NCBI GenBank assembly: GCA_028826165.1 | Contig: JAPDFW010000119.1 | Span: 105,526 to 169,525, forward strand | Length of the DNA stretch: 64,000 nt | From: Anaeramoeba ignava | Taxonomy: Eukaryota > Metamonada > Anaeramoebidae | Direction of reading: 5' to 3' | Shown: piece by piece, positions 32,293-44,572 of the stretch | Layout of the letters: the number at the start of each line of letters is the position of its first letter | How positions within the stretch are numbered: the first letter of the stretch is position 1 | Translations under genes and position numbers: made by a program | Notes under the pieces: model-generated | Told to the model about the DNA's origin: nothing | The model's database searches: none | Seen by the model: the letters and a program-made list of their open reading frames with translations, nothing else

Positions 32293-33372
32293 ATGAATTT
32301 AAATAATTGGACAATTTTAAAAACAAATAATGAAAAAATTGCGAATAAAATTGAAAATAAATTATCAGCTTTTGAAAAAATTGGAAAAGGAAATCAACTT
32401 TCAGAAGAAAATGATAATTTTGAAAATTCTTTTATTGATGATTCCTTTGATAATCTTTCTATTTTAGAATCTGGAGAAAAACCTTTGCTTAATAATAATG
32501 AAAGAGCCAAGAATCTTTTAACTCAACAAATTGAAGATTTATTTAATCAAGTTTTAAAATTAAAAATTTAAAATTAAAATTAAAATTAAAATATTTTTTT
32601 TTAGTTTAATCAAAATTTACAAAATATGAAAAAAATACAAAAAAGAGATTCATCTCTTGTTTTAAAAGGAATTATTGAAAGAAATGAAACAAGATTACAT
32701 GATTTAATGTTAGAATTTAGAAAATTAAAAGTAAAAAATTAAAATTAAAAATTAAAATTAAAAATTAAAAATTAAAATTCATTTATAAAATTATAATAGC
32801 AAAGAATTTCCGAATTTCAAGAACGCTCAGATTTACTTGATTCAGTGAGAAATGATATTAAGTATTTATGAAAAAAAAAAAAATAAAACTTTATTATAAA
32901 TAAATTTAAATTTACTGATTAAAAAATTTGAAAATAAAAGACAATATAAAAAATCAAATAAAAATTTAACAACAACAGATCTTTTACTGAGAGAAAGAAA
33001 TTCATTAGATCAAACAGATCAAACATTATCAAATGTTTTAAAGTAATTTAATAAAAAAAAAAACGAAAATTAATGAAATTTTATTTTAAAAAAAAAAATT
33101 TTTTTTTGTTCCACTTTTTTCCGTTATTTTTCCGTTTTTTTTTTTTTGCTTTTTTTAATAGTTTGGCTAATTCAACAGATCAAAAAGTTAATGAACAAGG
33201 AAATCGATTTCAAGGAATTGGAGGAAAAGTTCAAAATGTTTCAGGTTTAATGCCTGGAATTAGTAATCTTTTAACTGCAATTAAAACTAGAAAAAATCTT
33301 AATGCTGTTATTCTTGGAGTCATAATTGGAATTTGTTTATGCATTTTATTTTGGTTTTGGTGGAGAAAATAA
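32293..33372 (+). CDS. GOSR1: Golgi SNARE GOSR1/GS28-like Qb-SNARE
   Basis: Five exons in phase, 252 aa: 32293-32550, 32605-32730, 32800-32861, 32941-33042 and 33162-33372. Supporting features: an N-terminal helix (NLNNWTILKTNNEKIANKI) and a central RISEFQERSDLLDSVRNDIK. The latter matches the GOSR1-specific block just before its SNARE motif (IREREDLLGSVRKDI). A SNARE motif follows with LLLRERNSLDQTDQTLSNVL and then RFQGIGGKVQNVSGLMPGIS. After the linker TRKNLNA comes a C-terminal TM anchor (VILGVIIGICLCILFWFWW). The zero-layer position is a Gln-type SNARE by family. GS28 acts in ER-Golgi and intra-Golgi fusion. Introns are 54 to 119 bases, and intron 2 ends with the AATTCATTTATAAAATT motif right before the acceptor. 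Confidence 0.87.
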
Positions 33373-33458
33373 ACATTTTTTTTATTCAAAAATTATTTTT
33401 TTTTTCAAAATTTTTTTTTCATTTTTTTCATTTCTTTTTTTTTTAAAATTTAAATTCC

Positions 33459-35492
33459 ATGTTGTGTGTTCATTGTGGTCATCCAATAACACAAACTTAT
33501 AGAAAATTTCAAGGCGGACAAATTCGTTTAAATATTTGTGTAAAAACATTAACCCAAAATTGATATCATTTTGACAATTAAAATTTTCAAAATTTTTTTT
33601 GCATTAAAAATTTTTAAATTATCATCAAAATAAAAAAATTCAAAAGCCACATTGTCATCATCGCGCAGATGAATATATTGAACTTGATAATGTTGTTAAA
33701 TTCCTTGATTTAATTCTTCTTAAGAAAGAAGTTTATCGTCACATTTTATTCAATCATTTTGATTATCAAGATAAATTTATTCAAGTTAAAAATTAATTGA
33801 AAAAAAAAACAAAAAAAAATTTATACAAAAAAAAAGGATTTTTAACAGAAAAAAAAAACAAAATGTGTTTATAAAATGGAACAGAAAATAATAATACAAT
33901 TAGCTATTGTAATGATACTATTCATAACATATTCAAAAATGGTATTTGATCAAAGAAGTGAAGATTGTTCAATTCTTTATAATGAATGTGATAATGCAAT
34001 TAAAATTTTTTCAAGAAAAGTCAAAGACAAATTATTTTATTTTATTCTAGAATCTGCAGTAGAAATGATTGCTTATATTACAGGAATTCTTTTTGCAATT
34101 AGAATTTATTTGTTTTTATTCTTTAGAAATATTATACTTTTTAAGTAATTTAATTTAATTTTTATTTTATTTTATTTAAAATTTTTAAATTTTAATTTCT
34201 TTTTTTTTTTCTTTTAGATATAATTATGTTGTGATTGCTTTGATTTTTTCTTCATTTGGCCAATTATTTTTGATTTTACCAATGATTTGGAATTATAATA
34301 TTAATTTCTTTAAAATTATTGATTATTTTGTTATAATTTCGAATATTGTTGCTATTTGTGGTATATTTCAATTTAATTTAATTCAATTTAATTCAATAAT
34401 TTAATTTAATTTGATTTAATTTTTTATTTAATATTTTATTTAATATTTAATTTAATATTTAATTTGATATTTATTTAGTTTGATTTAATTTAATATTTAA
34501 TATTTGATTTAATATTTGATATTTAATATTTGATTTAATATTTAATTTAATATTTGATTTAATATTTAATTTAATTTTTGATTTAATATTTAATATTTAA
34601 TATTTAATTCAATATTTGATTTAATTTAATATTTAATTTAATATTTAATATTTAATTTAATTTGATTTAATTTGATTTAATTTTGATTTAATATTTTGAT
34701 TTAATATTTGATTTAATATTTAATTTAATATTTAATTTTATTTAATTTAATTTGATTTAATATTTGATTTAATATTTGATTTAATTTAATATTTAATTTG
34801 ATTTAATTTAATATTTAATTCAATATTTGATTTAATATTTAATATTTGATTTAATATTTAATTTAATATTTGATTTGATTTGATTTAATATTTAATTTAA
34901 TATTTAATTTGATTTGATTTAATATTTAATTTAATATTTAATATTTGATTTAATATTTAATAATTTGATTTGATTTAATATTTAATTTGATATTTGATTT
35001 GATTTGATTTAATATTTAATTTAATATTTAATTTAATTTAATATTTAATTTAATATTTGATTTAATATTTAATTTGATTTAATATTTAATTTGATTTAAT
35101 ATTTAATTTAATATTTGATTTAATATTTGATTTAATATTTGATTTAATATTTGATTTAATATTTGATTTAATATTTAATTTAATATTTAATATTTAATTT
35201 AATTTGATTTAATATTTAATATTTGATTTAATATTTAATATTTAATATTTAATATTTAATATTTGATTTGATATTTGATTTAATATTTGATTTGATTTAA
35301 TATTTAATATTTAATATTTAATATTTAATTTGATTTAATTTAGTGGTGGTTGAAGCAAACTTTCTAAAATCTGGTTTAATTGTTATGTTTGGATTGCTTT
35401 TCAAATATTTTAGTTCGAAATATTCAATAAATTGGTTAGCAAATAATTTTGGAATTTTTGGCTCTATTCCAACTTCAGAGATTAATTTTTAA
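33459..35492 (+). CDS. ARV1: ARV1 lipid-homeostasis membrane protein
   Basis: Five exons: 33459-33539, 33647-33784, 33885-34144 (an alternative acceptor gives 33849), 34218-34360 and 35344-35492, totalling 256 aa. The N-terminal ARV1 homology domain has the zinc-binding CVHCGH pair and, across the first intron, ICPHCHHRADEYIE. Then come KFLDLILLKKEVYRHILFN and several TM segments (IIIQLAIVMILFITYS, MIAYITGILFAIRIYLFLFF, VIALIFSSFGQLFLILPMIW). ARV1 is an ER membrane protein involved in sterol and GPI-precursor movement. Intron 4 (34361-35343) is a ~980-bp AT repeat. The start is fixed by the zinc-motif exon. It follows GOSR1 by 86 bp on the same strand. Confidence 0.86.
34361..35343. repeat. 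ARV1 intron 4, ATTTAATATTTGATTTA-type array
   Basis: Nearly 1 kb of shuffled TTTAATATTTAA, TTTGATTTAATA and TTTGATATTT units, filling the last ARV1 intron. Confidence 0.88.
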
Positions 35493-35672
35493 AACGGAAA
35501 AAAAAAGAAGAACAAAAAAATAATAAAACAAAACAATTTTCTTTTTTTTTTTTCTTAATTTTTTTTCTTACTTTTTTTTTTTAAATAAAAATAATAAAAA
35601 AAAATTTTTTTTAATTTAAAAAAATCTTTTTCATTTTTTTTTTCATTTTTTTTTTTTCATTTTTTTAAATTA

Positions 35673-38600
35673 ATGGAAACAGATCGTAAAGGAGCTTGGG
35701 GAGAATTAGTTTCTCTCACAAAAAAACACCCAAATTTTCTTTTGAAAGGAGATGATCCAAGTAAATTTTATAAAAATGAAAAGATAAAATAAAAAAAATT
35801 AAATTAAATTGAATTGAAATTGAAATTGAAATTGAATTGAAATTGAAATTGAAATTGAATTGAAATTGAAATTGAAATTTTAAATTGATTTTTTTTATTA
35901 AGATTTTAAATTAATTTTAATTATAATTTAAATTTTAATTCAAATTGTTTTTTTATTTTAATAATAATTATTTGAAAAAATTAAAAATAACTTATAAGAT
36001 CAAATAACTTTTATTATTAAATTATTTTTTTTGGAATTATTTGCCTTCTTATTTAATTTTAAATATGGATTTACAAATTTTTTGCTTTTTTTTTTTAAAA
36101 ATCATTTATTGAATTTAATATTAATTTTAATTTTAATTTTAAATTTTAAATTTAAATTTTAATTTTAATTTTAATTTTAATTTTAATTTTAATTTTAATA
36201 TTAATATTAATTTTAATTTTAATTTTAATTTTAATATTAATTTTAATTTTAATTTTAATTTTAATTTTAATTTTAATTTTAAACATTATTAATATTAAAT
36301 TTTAATTTTAAATTTAATTTAAATTTAAATTTAATTTTAATTTTAATTTTAATTTTAATTTTAATTTAATTTTAATATTAATTTTAATTTTAATTTTGAT
36401 TTTAATTTTAATTTTAATATTAATTTTAATTTTAATTTTAATATTAATTTTAATATTAATATTAATTTTAATTTTGATTTTAATTTTAATATTAATTATA
36501 ACTTTAATATTAATTTCTTTTTTATAGTTACGATTGGAAGATTAAAAACTTGTTCATTTCGTATAAAAGATAGAAAAATGAGTGGAGTTCATTGTTCAAT
36601 CCAAAGAGTTAAAAATGAAAGTAATGATTTAACTCCTTATAATGTTGTGATTAAAGATTTATCAGCAAATGGAACTTTTATTAATGGACAAGTAATTAAT
36701 TTTAATTTTAATATTAATATTAATATTAATTCTAATTTTAATTTTAATTTTAATTTTAAATGAATTTTAATTTTTAATTTTAATTTTAAATTTTAATTTT
36801 AATTATAATTTTAATATTAATTTTAATTTTAATATTAATTTTAATTTTAATTTTAATTTTAATTTTAAATTTAATTTTAATTTTAATTTTAATTTTAATA
36901 TTAATTTTAATTTTAATTTTAATTTTAAATTTAATTTTAATATTAATTTTAAATGAATTTTAATTTTAATTCTAAATTTAAATTTAATTTTTAATTTTAA
37001 ATTTAATATTAATTTTAATTTTAATTTTGATTTTGATTTTAATTTTAAATTTAATTTTAATTTCGATTTTTAATTTTAATTTTAATTTTAATTTTAATTT
37101 TAATTTTAATTTTAATTTTAATTTTTAATTTTAATTTTAATTTATTTAGAGACTTGGAAAAGGAAATGAAAAAGAATTACTTCATTCATATGAAATTTCT
37201 TTCGTTTTCCCAAGAGGAAGAACTATTGCAGAACCAGGTAAAAAAAAAGCAATTAAATAAAAAAAATTATTGAAAAATTAAAACAAAATTTTTTTTTGCT
37301 TTTAATTTAATAGTTGGAGCATTTAGATTTACTGATTTTGAGATTGTTCCTCCTGATCATATTGAAGATGTTTGAAAATTTTTATCGAATTAAATTTTTA
37401 TTATTTTATCCTAATTTTTAAAAACAAAAAAAAAACAAAATTTAGACAACAATTCTTGAACATTACGAAATTAAACAACAACTTGGAGTGTAAAAATAAA
37501 TTAATAATAAATTAATAAAATAATAATAAATTATTAAAATAATAAATTAATAAATTAATAAATTAATAAATTAATAAATTAATAAATTAATAAATTAATA
37601 AATTAATAAATTAATAAATTAATAAATTAATAAATTAATAAATTAATAAATTAATAAATTAATAAATTAATAAATTAATAAATTAATAAATTAATAAAAT
37701 AAATAAATAAATAAATAAATTATTAAATTATTAAATTAATAAAATAATTAATAAATTAATAAATTAATAAATTAATAATAAATTAATAAATTATAAATTA
37801 TTAAATAAAAAATAAATAATTAATAAATTAATAAATTAATAAATTAATAAATTAATAAATTAATAAATTAATAAATTAATAAAATTAATAAATTAATAAA
37901 TTAATAAATTAATAAATTAATAAATTAATAAATTAATAAATTAATAAATTAATAAATTATTAAATTACTAAATTATTAAATTAATAAAATAATTAATAAA
38001 TTAATAAAATAATAAATTAATAAATTAATAAATAAATAAAATAATAAATTAATAATAAATTAATAAATTAATAAATTAATAAATTAATAAAATAATAATA
38101 AATTATTAAATTATTAAATTATTAAATTAATAAATTAATAATAAATTAATAAATTAATAAATTAATAAATTAATAAATTAATAAATTAATAAATTAATAA
38201 ATTAATAAATTAATAAATTAATAAATTAATAAATTAATAAATTAATAAATTAATAAATTAATAAATTAATAAATTAATAATAAATTAATAAATTATTAAA
38301 TTAATAATAATTAATAAATTAATAAATTAATAAATTAATAAATTAATAAATTAATAAATTATTTAATAAAAAATTAGTGGAAAATTCGCTATTGTTCGAC
38401 TTGGGATTAAAAGAGAAACTGGAGAAAAATTTGCAGTTAAAATTATTGATAAAAAGAAATGTTTTAATGAACAAGTAAAAAAAATCAAAAAATCAAAAAA
38501 TGAATGGAAAAAAAATTAATTGATTTTTTTTGATAATATTTTTTTAGTCAGCTAGAAGTGGAAGAGATAAAATGATGGATGAAGTAAATGTACTTAAAAG

Positions 38601-39914
38601 AATTAAACATGAAAATATTGTTTGCATTACCGAAATATACAATACAGATAATTACATCTTTCTTGTTCTTGAATTGTATTTTCTAAAAAAAAATTTTTAA
38701 TTTTAATTTTAATTATGATTTTAATTTTAATTTTAATTTTAATTATGATTTATTAGATGCACTGGTGGTGAATTATTTGATAAAATTATTGCTAAAGGAA
38801 AGTATACAGAAGAAGAATCTCGCCAAGTTACAAAACAAATCCTTTCTGTGGTGAAATATCTTCACAATCAGAATATCGCTCATCGAGATTTAAAAGTAAA
38901 AAATTATCAAAATTAAAATTAAAGTCAAAATTAAAATTTAAATTAATATCAAAATTAAAATTAAATAAAAATTAAAATTTAAATTAAATTAAAATTTAAA
39001 TTAAAATTAAAATTAAAATTAAAATTAAAATTAAAATTAAAATTAAAATTAAAATTAAAATTAAAATTAAAATTAAAATTAAAATTAAAATTAATATTAA
39101 AATTAAAATTAAAATTAAAATTAAAATTAAAATTAAAATTAAAATTAAAATTAAAATCAAATTTAAAATTAAAATTAAAATTAAAATAAAAATTAAAATT
39201 TATTTATAAAATTAAAAATTAAATGATTTTAAAAAAAAAACAAGCCTGAGAACATTTTATTAGTTTCACAAGATGATGACACTAATATCAAAGTTGCAGA
39301 TTTTGGACTTTCAAGATTCTTTTCCGATTCTGACAAATTAGTAACTTTTGCAGGCACTCCACAATATTTAGCACCTGAAGTAATTCGCTCAGCAAATCGA
39401 GATGGATATGGAAAAGCATGCGATATGTGGTCAGTTGGGGTTATTCTTTACATTTTGTAAAACAAACTATAAATCAACTTCAAAATAATTTCTCAAAGAA
39501 ATTATTAAAAAAATTTTTTTCTTTTTAAATTCTTTTGAAAAAATTAAAATAGAATTACTGGATATATGCCATTTGCTTCTGAAAACCAGAACCAATTATT
39601 AAATCAAATTTTAAACGGTGAAGTTGAATTTCCTGATTCAATTTTTCAAGGAGTTACTCTTGCAGGTAAAAAAAAAAATAACTGATTTTTTTTTGAAATT
39701 TTTCTTAAAAGATCTTAATTTAAAATTTTTGACACTTTTTTTTTCTTCTTTTTTTTTTTTCTTTTTAGCCCGAAATTTGATTAGAAGATGTTTAACTGTT
39801 GATCCAGAAAAGAGAATTACTGCTGAAGAAGCTCTTCAACATCCTTGGATTCTTGGTAAAAGTCAAGAAATTAAAGACGAATTCCAAAACGTTGAAATTC
39901 ACAAAAAGAAATAA
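35673..39914 (+). CDS. FHA-domain CAMK kinase, CHK2/Rad53-like
   Basis: Eleven exons, all in phase, give 424 aa: 35673-35760, 36528-36691, 37150-37237, 37314-37369, 37446-37489, 38378-38474, 38548-38675, 38757-38895, 39245-39456, 39553-39665 and 39769-39914. The FHA domain is near residues 30-130 ([35 protein letters not shown]) and binds phosphothreonine. The kinase domain has a Gly loop [12 protein letters not shown] formed across an exon junction, VAIK-equivalent [11 protein letters not shown], catalytic HRDLKPEN, DFG in VADFGLS and APE in YLAPEVI. N-terminal FHA plus CAMK kinase is the CHK2/Cds1/Rad53 layout, so a DNA-damage checkpoint role is likely. No SQ/TQ cluster of the usual size precedes the FHA, and the C-terminal extension is short. 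Confidence 0.9.
35761..36527. repeat. Kinase intron 1, TTTTAA and TTTTAATATTAA array
   Basis: A 767-bp intron. It begins with a GAAATTGAAATTGAA run and continues as TTTTAA hexamers with ATTAATATTAA insertions from about 36110 onward. Confidence 0.87.
36692..37149. repeat. Kinase intron 2, TTTTAA array
   Basis: TTTTAA hexamers with TTTAAATTTAATT and TAAATGAATTTTAATTTT interruptions between the two FHA exons. Confidence 0.85.
37490..38377. repeat. Kinase intron 5, TTAATAAA octamer array
   Basis: An 888-bp intron built from the octamer TTAATAAA, more than 60 units. A few TTATTAAA and TAATAATAAA variants occur near 37700-37760, 37790-37815 and 37950-38120. It splits the codon for the middle of the kinase Gly loop. 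Confidence 0.92.
38896..39244. repeat. Kinase intron 8, AAAATT array
   Basis: AAAATT hexamers between HRDLK and PEN of the catalytic loop, ending with a TTATTTATAAAATT motif near 39200 before the acceptor. Confidence 0.87.
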
Positions 39915-40070
39915 TTCTTCTTCTTTTCTTCTTTTCTTTTCTTTTCTTTTTCTTTTCGAAATTTCCTTTTTTTTTTTTTCTTAATTCTCTTTTTTCTTTT
40001 TTCTCATTAAAAACCAAATTTCAAAAACAAAAATTTAAATTCATTTTTTCATTTTTTTTCTTTTCCAAAA

Positions 40071-41941
40071 ATGAATGATTGTTTATTTCTTGGTTTAAAT
40101 TATAGTCCAATTCTTTTCAAAAATGAATCTGATATGATAACAAAACCAATTCAATTTAAATTTGAAAATGAAAATGAAAATGAAAATGAAAAACAAATTA
40201 AACAAATTAAACAAATTTCATCAGGAATTTTTCAACAATTTTCCTTTTTAAAAATGGAAAAGCAATAGAATATTTAAAAGAAAATGATTCAAAACAAAAT
40301 CCTCAAAAAATTGAAGAAAATATTCAAAAAGTATCTGTTGGTAATCAAAATGAAGCTATTTTAACAATAGAAGGAAATGTATTTGCAAAAGGAAGAAATA
40401 TTAATCCAAATAATTCAAAAGAATTTATCAATATTTCATCATTAATTGAAGATCCAAATGATAGAATAATTGAAGATGTTGTTTCTGGAAAAGATTCAAT
40501 TTACTTATTAACTTCAAATCAAAATGCTTATGCAATTGGTGATAATAAATATTGTCAACTTGGTTTTGATTCATATGCACTTAATAAAACAGAAAAACCA
40601 ATTTTAATGATGAAAAATGTTTCTAAAATATTTTCAGGAATTTGTTCAGCTCATGTTTTTCTTTTAAATTCAAATCAAGAATTATTTGGATGCGGTTGGA
40701 ATAATTATGGTCAACTTGGATTAGGAGAATCAAGAATAACAAAAACAATAATCAATAAATTAACCAAAATCCAAAATATTCCAAAAGGCAAAATAATTGA
40801 TATTCAATGTGGAGGATTTCATTCAATAATGTTGGTTGAAAATGAAAATGAAAACCAAAATCCAAAAAGAAAACTTTATTCATGCGGAGATTATCGATTA
40901 AATGCACTTCAGAAAGAATATAAAGATACTTATGAATTTACTGAAATCAAATTATCTTTATTTGAAAATGAAAATGATTATATTCTTGAATTTTCTGTTG
41001 GAGATCAACATACTTTGATTTTAACTTCCAATTCAAAATTAATAGGATTTGGAAGTAATTCTTATGGCGAATTAGGAACTGGAAATACAGAAAAAGATCA
41101 ATCAATTCCAATTCAAATTGAACTTCCTAAATTAAGATTTAATGAAGATATTTCTAATTATCATATTTCTTGTGGATTTTACAAATCATTTCTTTATTAT
41201 TATTCTTCTTCTTTTTCCAATCTTGAAGAAGATTTGATAAAATTATTTGAAAGAAAAGAATTTTGTGATATTTCATTTAAAACCAAAAATGGAGAAATAA
41301 TTGAAGCTCATAAATTAATATTGAAATATAGATTAAATCAAAATCAAAATGAAATTGAAAAACTTCAAGAAATTATTTCAAAAAAATCAATTAAAGAATC
41401 AAATCAAATATTTGAAATGATTTATTCAAATAATTCCAAAATAAATCCAGAATTATATTCTGAAATTAAAGAAATTATAAATTCAAATGAAAAAATAGAA
41501 GAAACAATGAAAAGAATTTATTTAAATGAAAATGAAAATGAAAAAGATTTTATAATTGAAAGAAAAGAAAAACAATATAAATTTCCAAAATTAATATTAA
41601 TAATGAGAAGTGAATTATATCGAGGAATGTTTTTATCTGTAACAGAAGATAAATCTAATAAAGTTACAGATTATAGTGAATTAAGTAATAAATCATTTCA
41701 AATATTTGAATATTGGATTTATTCAAATCAAATTGAAGATGAAATTCAAATTACAAAAGAAATTATTGATGAAATTCAAATTGGAATTGATTATTTTCAA
41801 TTAAATCAAACAAATCCAAATTTATTTGATTTATTAATTAAAAAATTTAATATTCAAAATCAAAAGAAAACTCAAAATCAAATCAAAATCAAAACAAACA
41901 AACATTTTTTAGAAAAAGAACACTTCAAAAAAAATAATTAA
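40071..41941 (+). CDS. RCC1-BTB protein, copy 2 (one frame break)
   Basis: Same plan as copy 1: start MNDCLFLG, an N-terminal ENENENEN tract, RCC1 blades (ELFGCGWNNYGQLGLG, KLIGFGSNSYGELGTG), then two BTB segments (FERKEFCDISFKTKNG and KQYKFPKLILIMRSELYRG). A one-base deletion in the T-run at about 40226-40233 (CAGGAATTTTTCAAC, one T short of the family frame) closes the first frame at 40268. The correct frame resumes immediately with KAIEYLKEN and runs to TAA 41941. The C-terminus has a unique Lys-rich extension (KTQNQIKIKTNKHFLEKEHF) not seen in the other copies. Substrate-adaptor function is inferred from BTB biology. Confidence 0.78.
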
Positions 41942-42110
41942 AATCTAAATCTAAATCTAAATCTAAATCTAAATCTAAATCTAAATCTAAATCTAAATCT
42001 AAATCTAAATCTAAATCTAAATCTAAATCTAAATCTAAATTAAAATTAAAATCTAAATCAAAATTAAAATCTAAATCTAAATCAAAATCAAAATTAAAAT
42101 TAAATTGAAA
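41942..42110. repeat. AAATCT hexamer microsatellite
   Basis: About 17 perfect AAATCT units from 41942, then mixed AAATCT, AAATCA and AAAATT units. The same hexamers occur in frame inside RCC1-BTB copy 3 downstream. Confidence 0.92.
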
Positions 42111-42208
42111 TTAAAATTAAAATTTCATTTTTTTGATTGGAAAAACTAGAAAAAAATTTTTTTTTTCAATTTTTCTCATTTTAAATTTTTCATTTTTTTC
42201 TTTTCAAA

Positions 42209-44572
42209 ATGAATGAAATTTGGTTTTTTGGTCAAAATGAATACACACAACTTTTAAAAAATAAACCAGATAAAATAACAAAACCAATTCAATTAAATTT
42301 TGAAAATGAAAATGAAAAACAAATTAAACAAATTTCAAGCGGTTTTTTTTCAACAATTTTCCTTTTTGAAAATGGAAAAGCAATAGAATATTTAAACGAA
42401 GAATATTCAAAACAAAATCCTGAAAAAATCCAAATTGAAAATATTCAAAAAGTAACTGTTGGTTCTCATAATGAAGCTATTTTAACAAAAGAAAGAAATG
42501 TATTTGCAAAAGGAAAAGATATCAATCCAAAAAATCCAAATAAATTTATCAATATTTCATCATTAATTGAAGATCCAAATGATAGAATAATTGAAGATGT
42601 TGTTTGTGGTGGTGTTTCAATTTACTTATTAACTTCAAATCAAAATGCTTATGGAATTGGTTCTAATTTTTTTTGTCAACTTGGTTTTGAATTTCCTCAA
42701 AAAATCGAAAAACCAATTTTAATGATGAAAAATATTTCTAAAATATTTTCGAGAAATTCTTTTTCCGTTTTTCTTTTGAATTCAAATCAAGAATTATTTG
42801 GATGCGGTTGGAATCAATTCGGCCAACTTGGATTAGGTTCAACATTACAAGAATTCAAAGAATTGACGCGAATACAAAATATTCCAAAAGGCAAAATAAT
42901 TGATATTCAAACAGGATTTAATCATTCATTAATGATGATTGAAGAAGAAGAAGAAGAAAATCAAAATCCAATTCAAAATCAAAATCCAAAAAGAAAACTT
43001 TATTCATGTGGTCATTTAAGGTTTAACGGATTTGGCAAAAAACAAGAAACAACAGAATTTACTGAAATTGAATCTCCTTTATTTGAAAATGATGATATTA
43101 TTGATTTTTCTATTGGCGGTTATCATACTTTGATTTTAACATCAAAAGGCAAATTAGTAGGTTTTGGTGATAATCTAAATGGTCAATTAGGAAATGGAAA
43201 TAAAAAAAATCAATTAATTCCAATTCAAATTGAACTTCCTAAATTTTCCTTTCATATTTCTAATTATCATATTTATTGTGGTGATTTGAATTCATTTCTT
43301 TATTATTCTCCTTCTTTTTCTAATCTTGAAGAAGATTTGATAAAATTATTTAGAAGAAAAGAATTTTGTGATATTTCATTTAAAACCAAAAATGGAGAAA
43401 TAATTGAAGCTCATAAATTAATATTGAAATATAGATTAAATCAAAATCTAAATCAAAATCAAAATCAAAATCAAAATCAAAATCAAAATCAAAATCAAAA
43501 TCAAAATCTAAATCTAAATCTAAATCTAAATCTAAATCTAAATCAAATACAAAATATAAATCAAAATCAAAATATAAATCAAATTCTAAATCAAAATCAA
43601 AATCAAAATCAAATTCAAAATCTAAATCTAAATCAAAATCTAAATCAAAATCAAAATCAAAATCAAAATATGAATCAAAATCTAAATCAAAATCTAAATC
43701 AAAATCAAAATCAAATACAAAATATAAATCTAAATCAAAATCAAAATCAAAATCAAATACAAAATCTAAATCTAAATATAAATCAAAATCTAAATCAAAA
43801 TCAAATACAAAATCAAAATCAAATACAAAATCTAAATCAAAATCAAAATCAAATACAAAATATAAATCAAAATCTAAATCAAAATCAAAATCTAAATCAA
43901 AATCAAAATCTAAATCAAATACAAAATCTAAATCAAAATCAAAATCAAAATCAAAATATGAATCAAAATCAAAATCAAAATCAAAATCAAAATCAAAATC
44001 AAAATGAAATTGAAAAACTTAAAGAAATTATTTCAAAAAAATCAATTAAAGAATCAAATCAAATATTTGAAATGATTTATTCAAACAATTCCAAAATAAA
44101 TCCAATATTATATTTTGAAATTAAAGAAATTATAAATTCAAATGAAACAATCAGCGAAACAATGAAAAGAATTTATTTAAATGAAAATGAAAATGAAAAA
44201 GATTTTATAATTGAAAGAAAAGAAAAACAATATAAATTTCCTAAATTAATATTAATAATGAGAAGTGAATTATATCGAGGAATGTTTTTATCTGTTACAG
44301 AAGATAAATCAAATAAAGTTACAGATTATAGCGAATTAAGTAATAAATCATTCCAAATATTTGAATATTGGATTTATTCAAATCAAATTAAAGATGAAAT
44401 TGAAATTACAAAAGAAATAATTGATGAAATTAAAATTGGAATTGATTATTTTCAATTAAATCAATCAATTCCAAATTTAAATACAATGATTATTGATGAA
44501 TTTAAAAAACAAAAAAAAAGAAATTCCAAAAAAAAACAACAAACAAGAAAAGAAAGTTGTTTAATTTATTAA
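42209..44572 (+). CDS. RCC1-BTB protein, copy 3, with ~190-residue Asn/Gln insertion
   Basis: Intact 787-aa reading frame. Residues 1 to about 375 are RCC1 blades (NAYGIGSNFFCQLGFE, ELFGCGWNQFGQLGLG, KLVGFGDNLNGQLGNG). The first BTB segment (FCDISFKTKNGEIIEAHKL) is interrupted after KYRLNQ by about 190 residues of NQ, NL, NI and NM dipeptides (43440-44007). Sequence EIEKLKEIISKKSI then resumes exactly where the paralogues continue. The second BTB segment is near-identical to the other copies. The C-terminus is basic (KKQKKRNSKKKQQTRKE). The array uses AAATCA, AAATCT, AAATAT and AAATAC hexamers and never AAATTA, whose in-frame TAA would stop translation. The Asn/Gln tract is probably a disordered or prion-like loop. 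Confidence 0.87.
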   Translation: MNEIWFFGQNEYTQLLKNKPDKITKPIQLNFENENEKQIKQISSGFFSTIFLFENGKAIEYLNEEYSKQNPEKIQIENIQKVTVGSHNEAILTKERNVFAKGKDINPKNPNKFINISSLIEDPNDRIIEDVVCGGVSIYLLTSNQNAYGIGSNFFCQLGFEFPQKIEKPILMMKNISKIFSRNSFSVFLLNSNQELFGCGWNQFGQLGLGSTLQEFKELTRIQNIPKGKIIDIQTGFNHSLMMIEEEEEENQNPIQNQNPKRKLYSCGHLRFNGFGKKQETTEFTEIESPLFENDDIIDFSIGGYHTLILTSKGKLVGFGDNLNGQLGNGNKKNQLIPIQIELPKFSFHISNYHIYCGDLNSFLYYSPSFSNLEEDLIKLFRRKEFCDISFKTKNGEIIEAHKLILKYRLNQNLNQNQNQNQNQNQNQNQNQNLNLNLNLNLNLNQIQNINQNQNINQILNQNQNQNQIQNLNLNQNLNQNQNQNQNMNQNLNQNLNQNQNQIQNINLNQNQNQNQIQNLNLNINQNLNQNQIQNQNQIQNLNQNQNQIQNINQNLNQNQNLNQNQNLNQIQNLNQNQNQNQNMNQNQNQNQNQNQNQNEIEKLKEIISKKSIKESNQIFEMIYSNNSKINPILYFEIKEIINSNETISETMKRIYLNENENEKDFIIERKEKQYKFPKLILIMRSELYRGMFLSVTEDKSNKVTDYSELSNKSFQIFEYWIYSNQIKDEIEITKEIIDEIKIGIDYFQLNQSIPNLNTMIIDEFKKQKKRNSKKKQQTRKESCLIY

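Noticed and set aside
33849-33884. Extra ARV1 residues KKKTKCVYKMEQ from the upstream acceptor
   Set aside because: Both acceptors keep phase. The downstream one was chosen because the extra residues do not resemble ARV1; the choice is uncertain.
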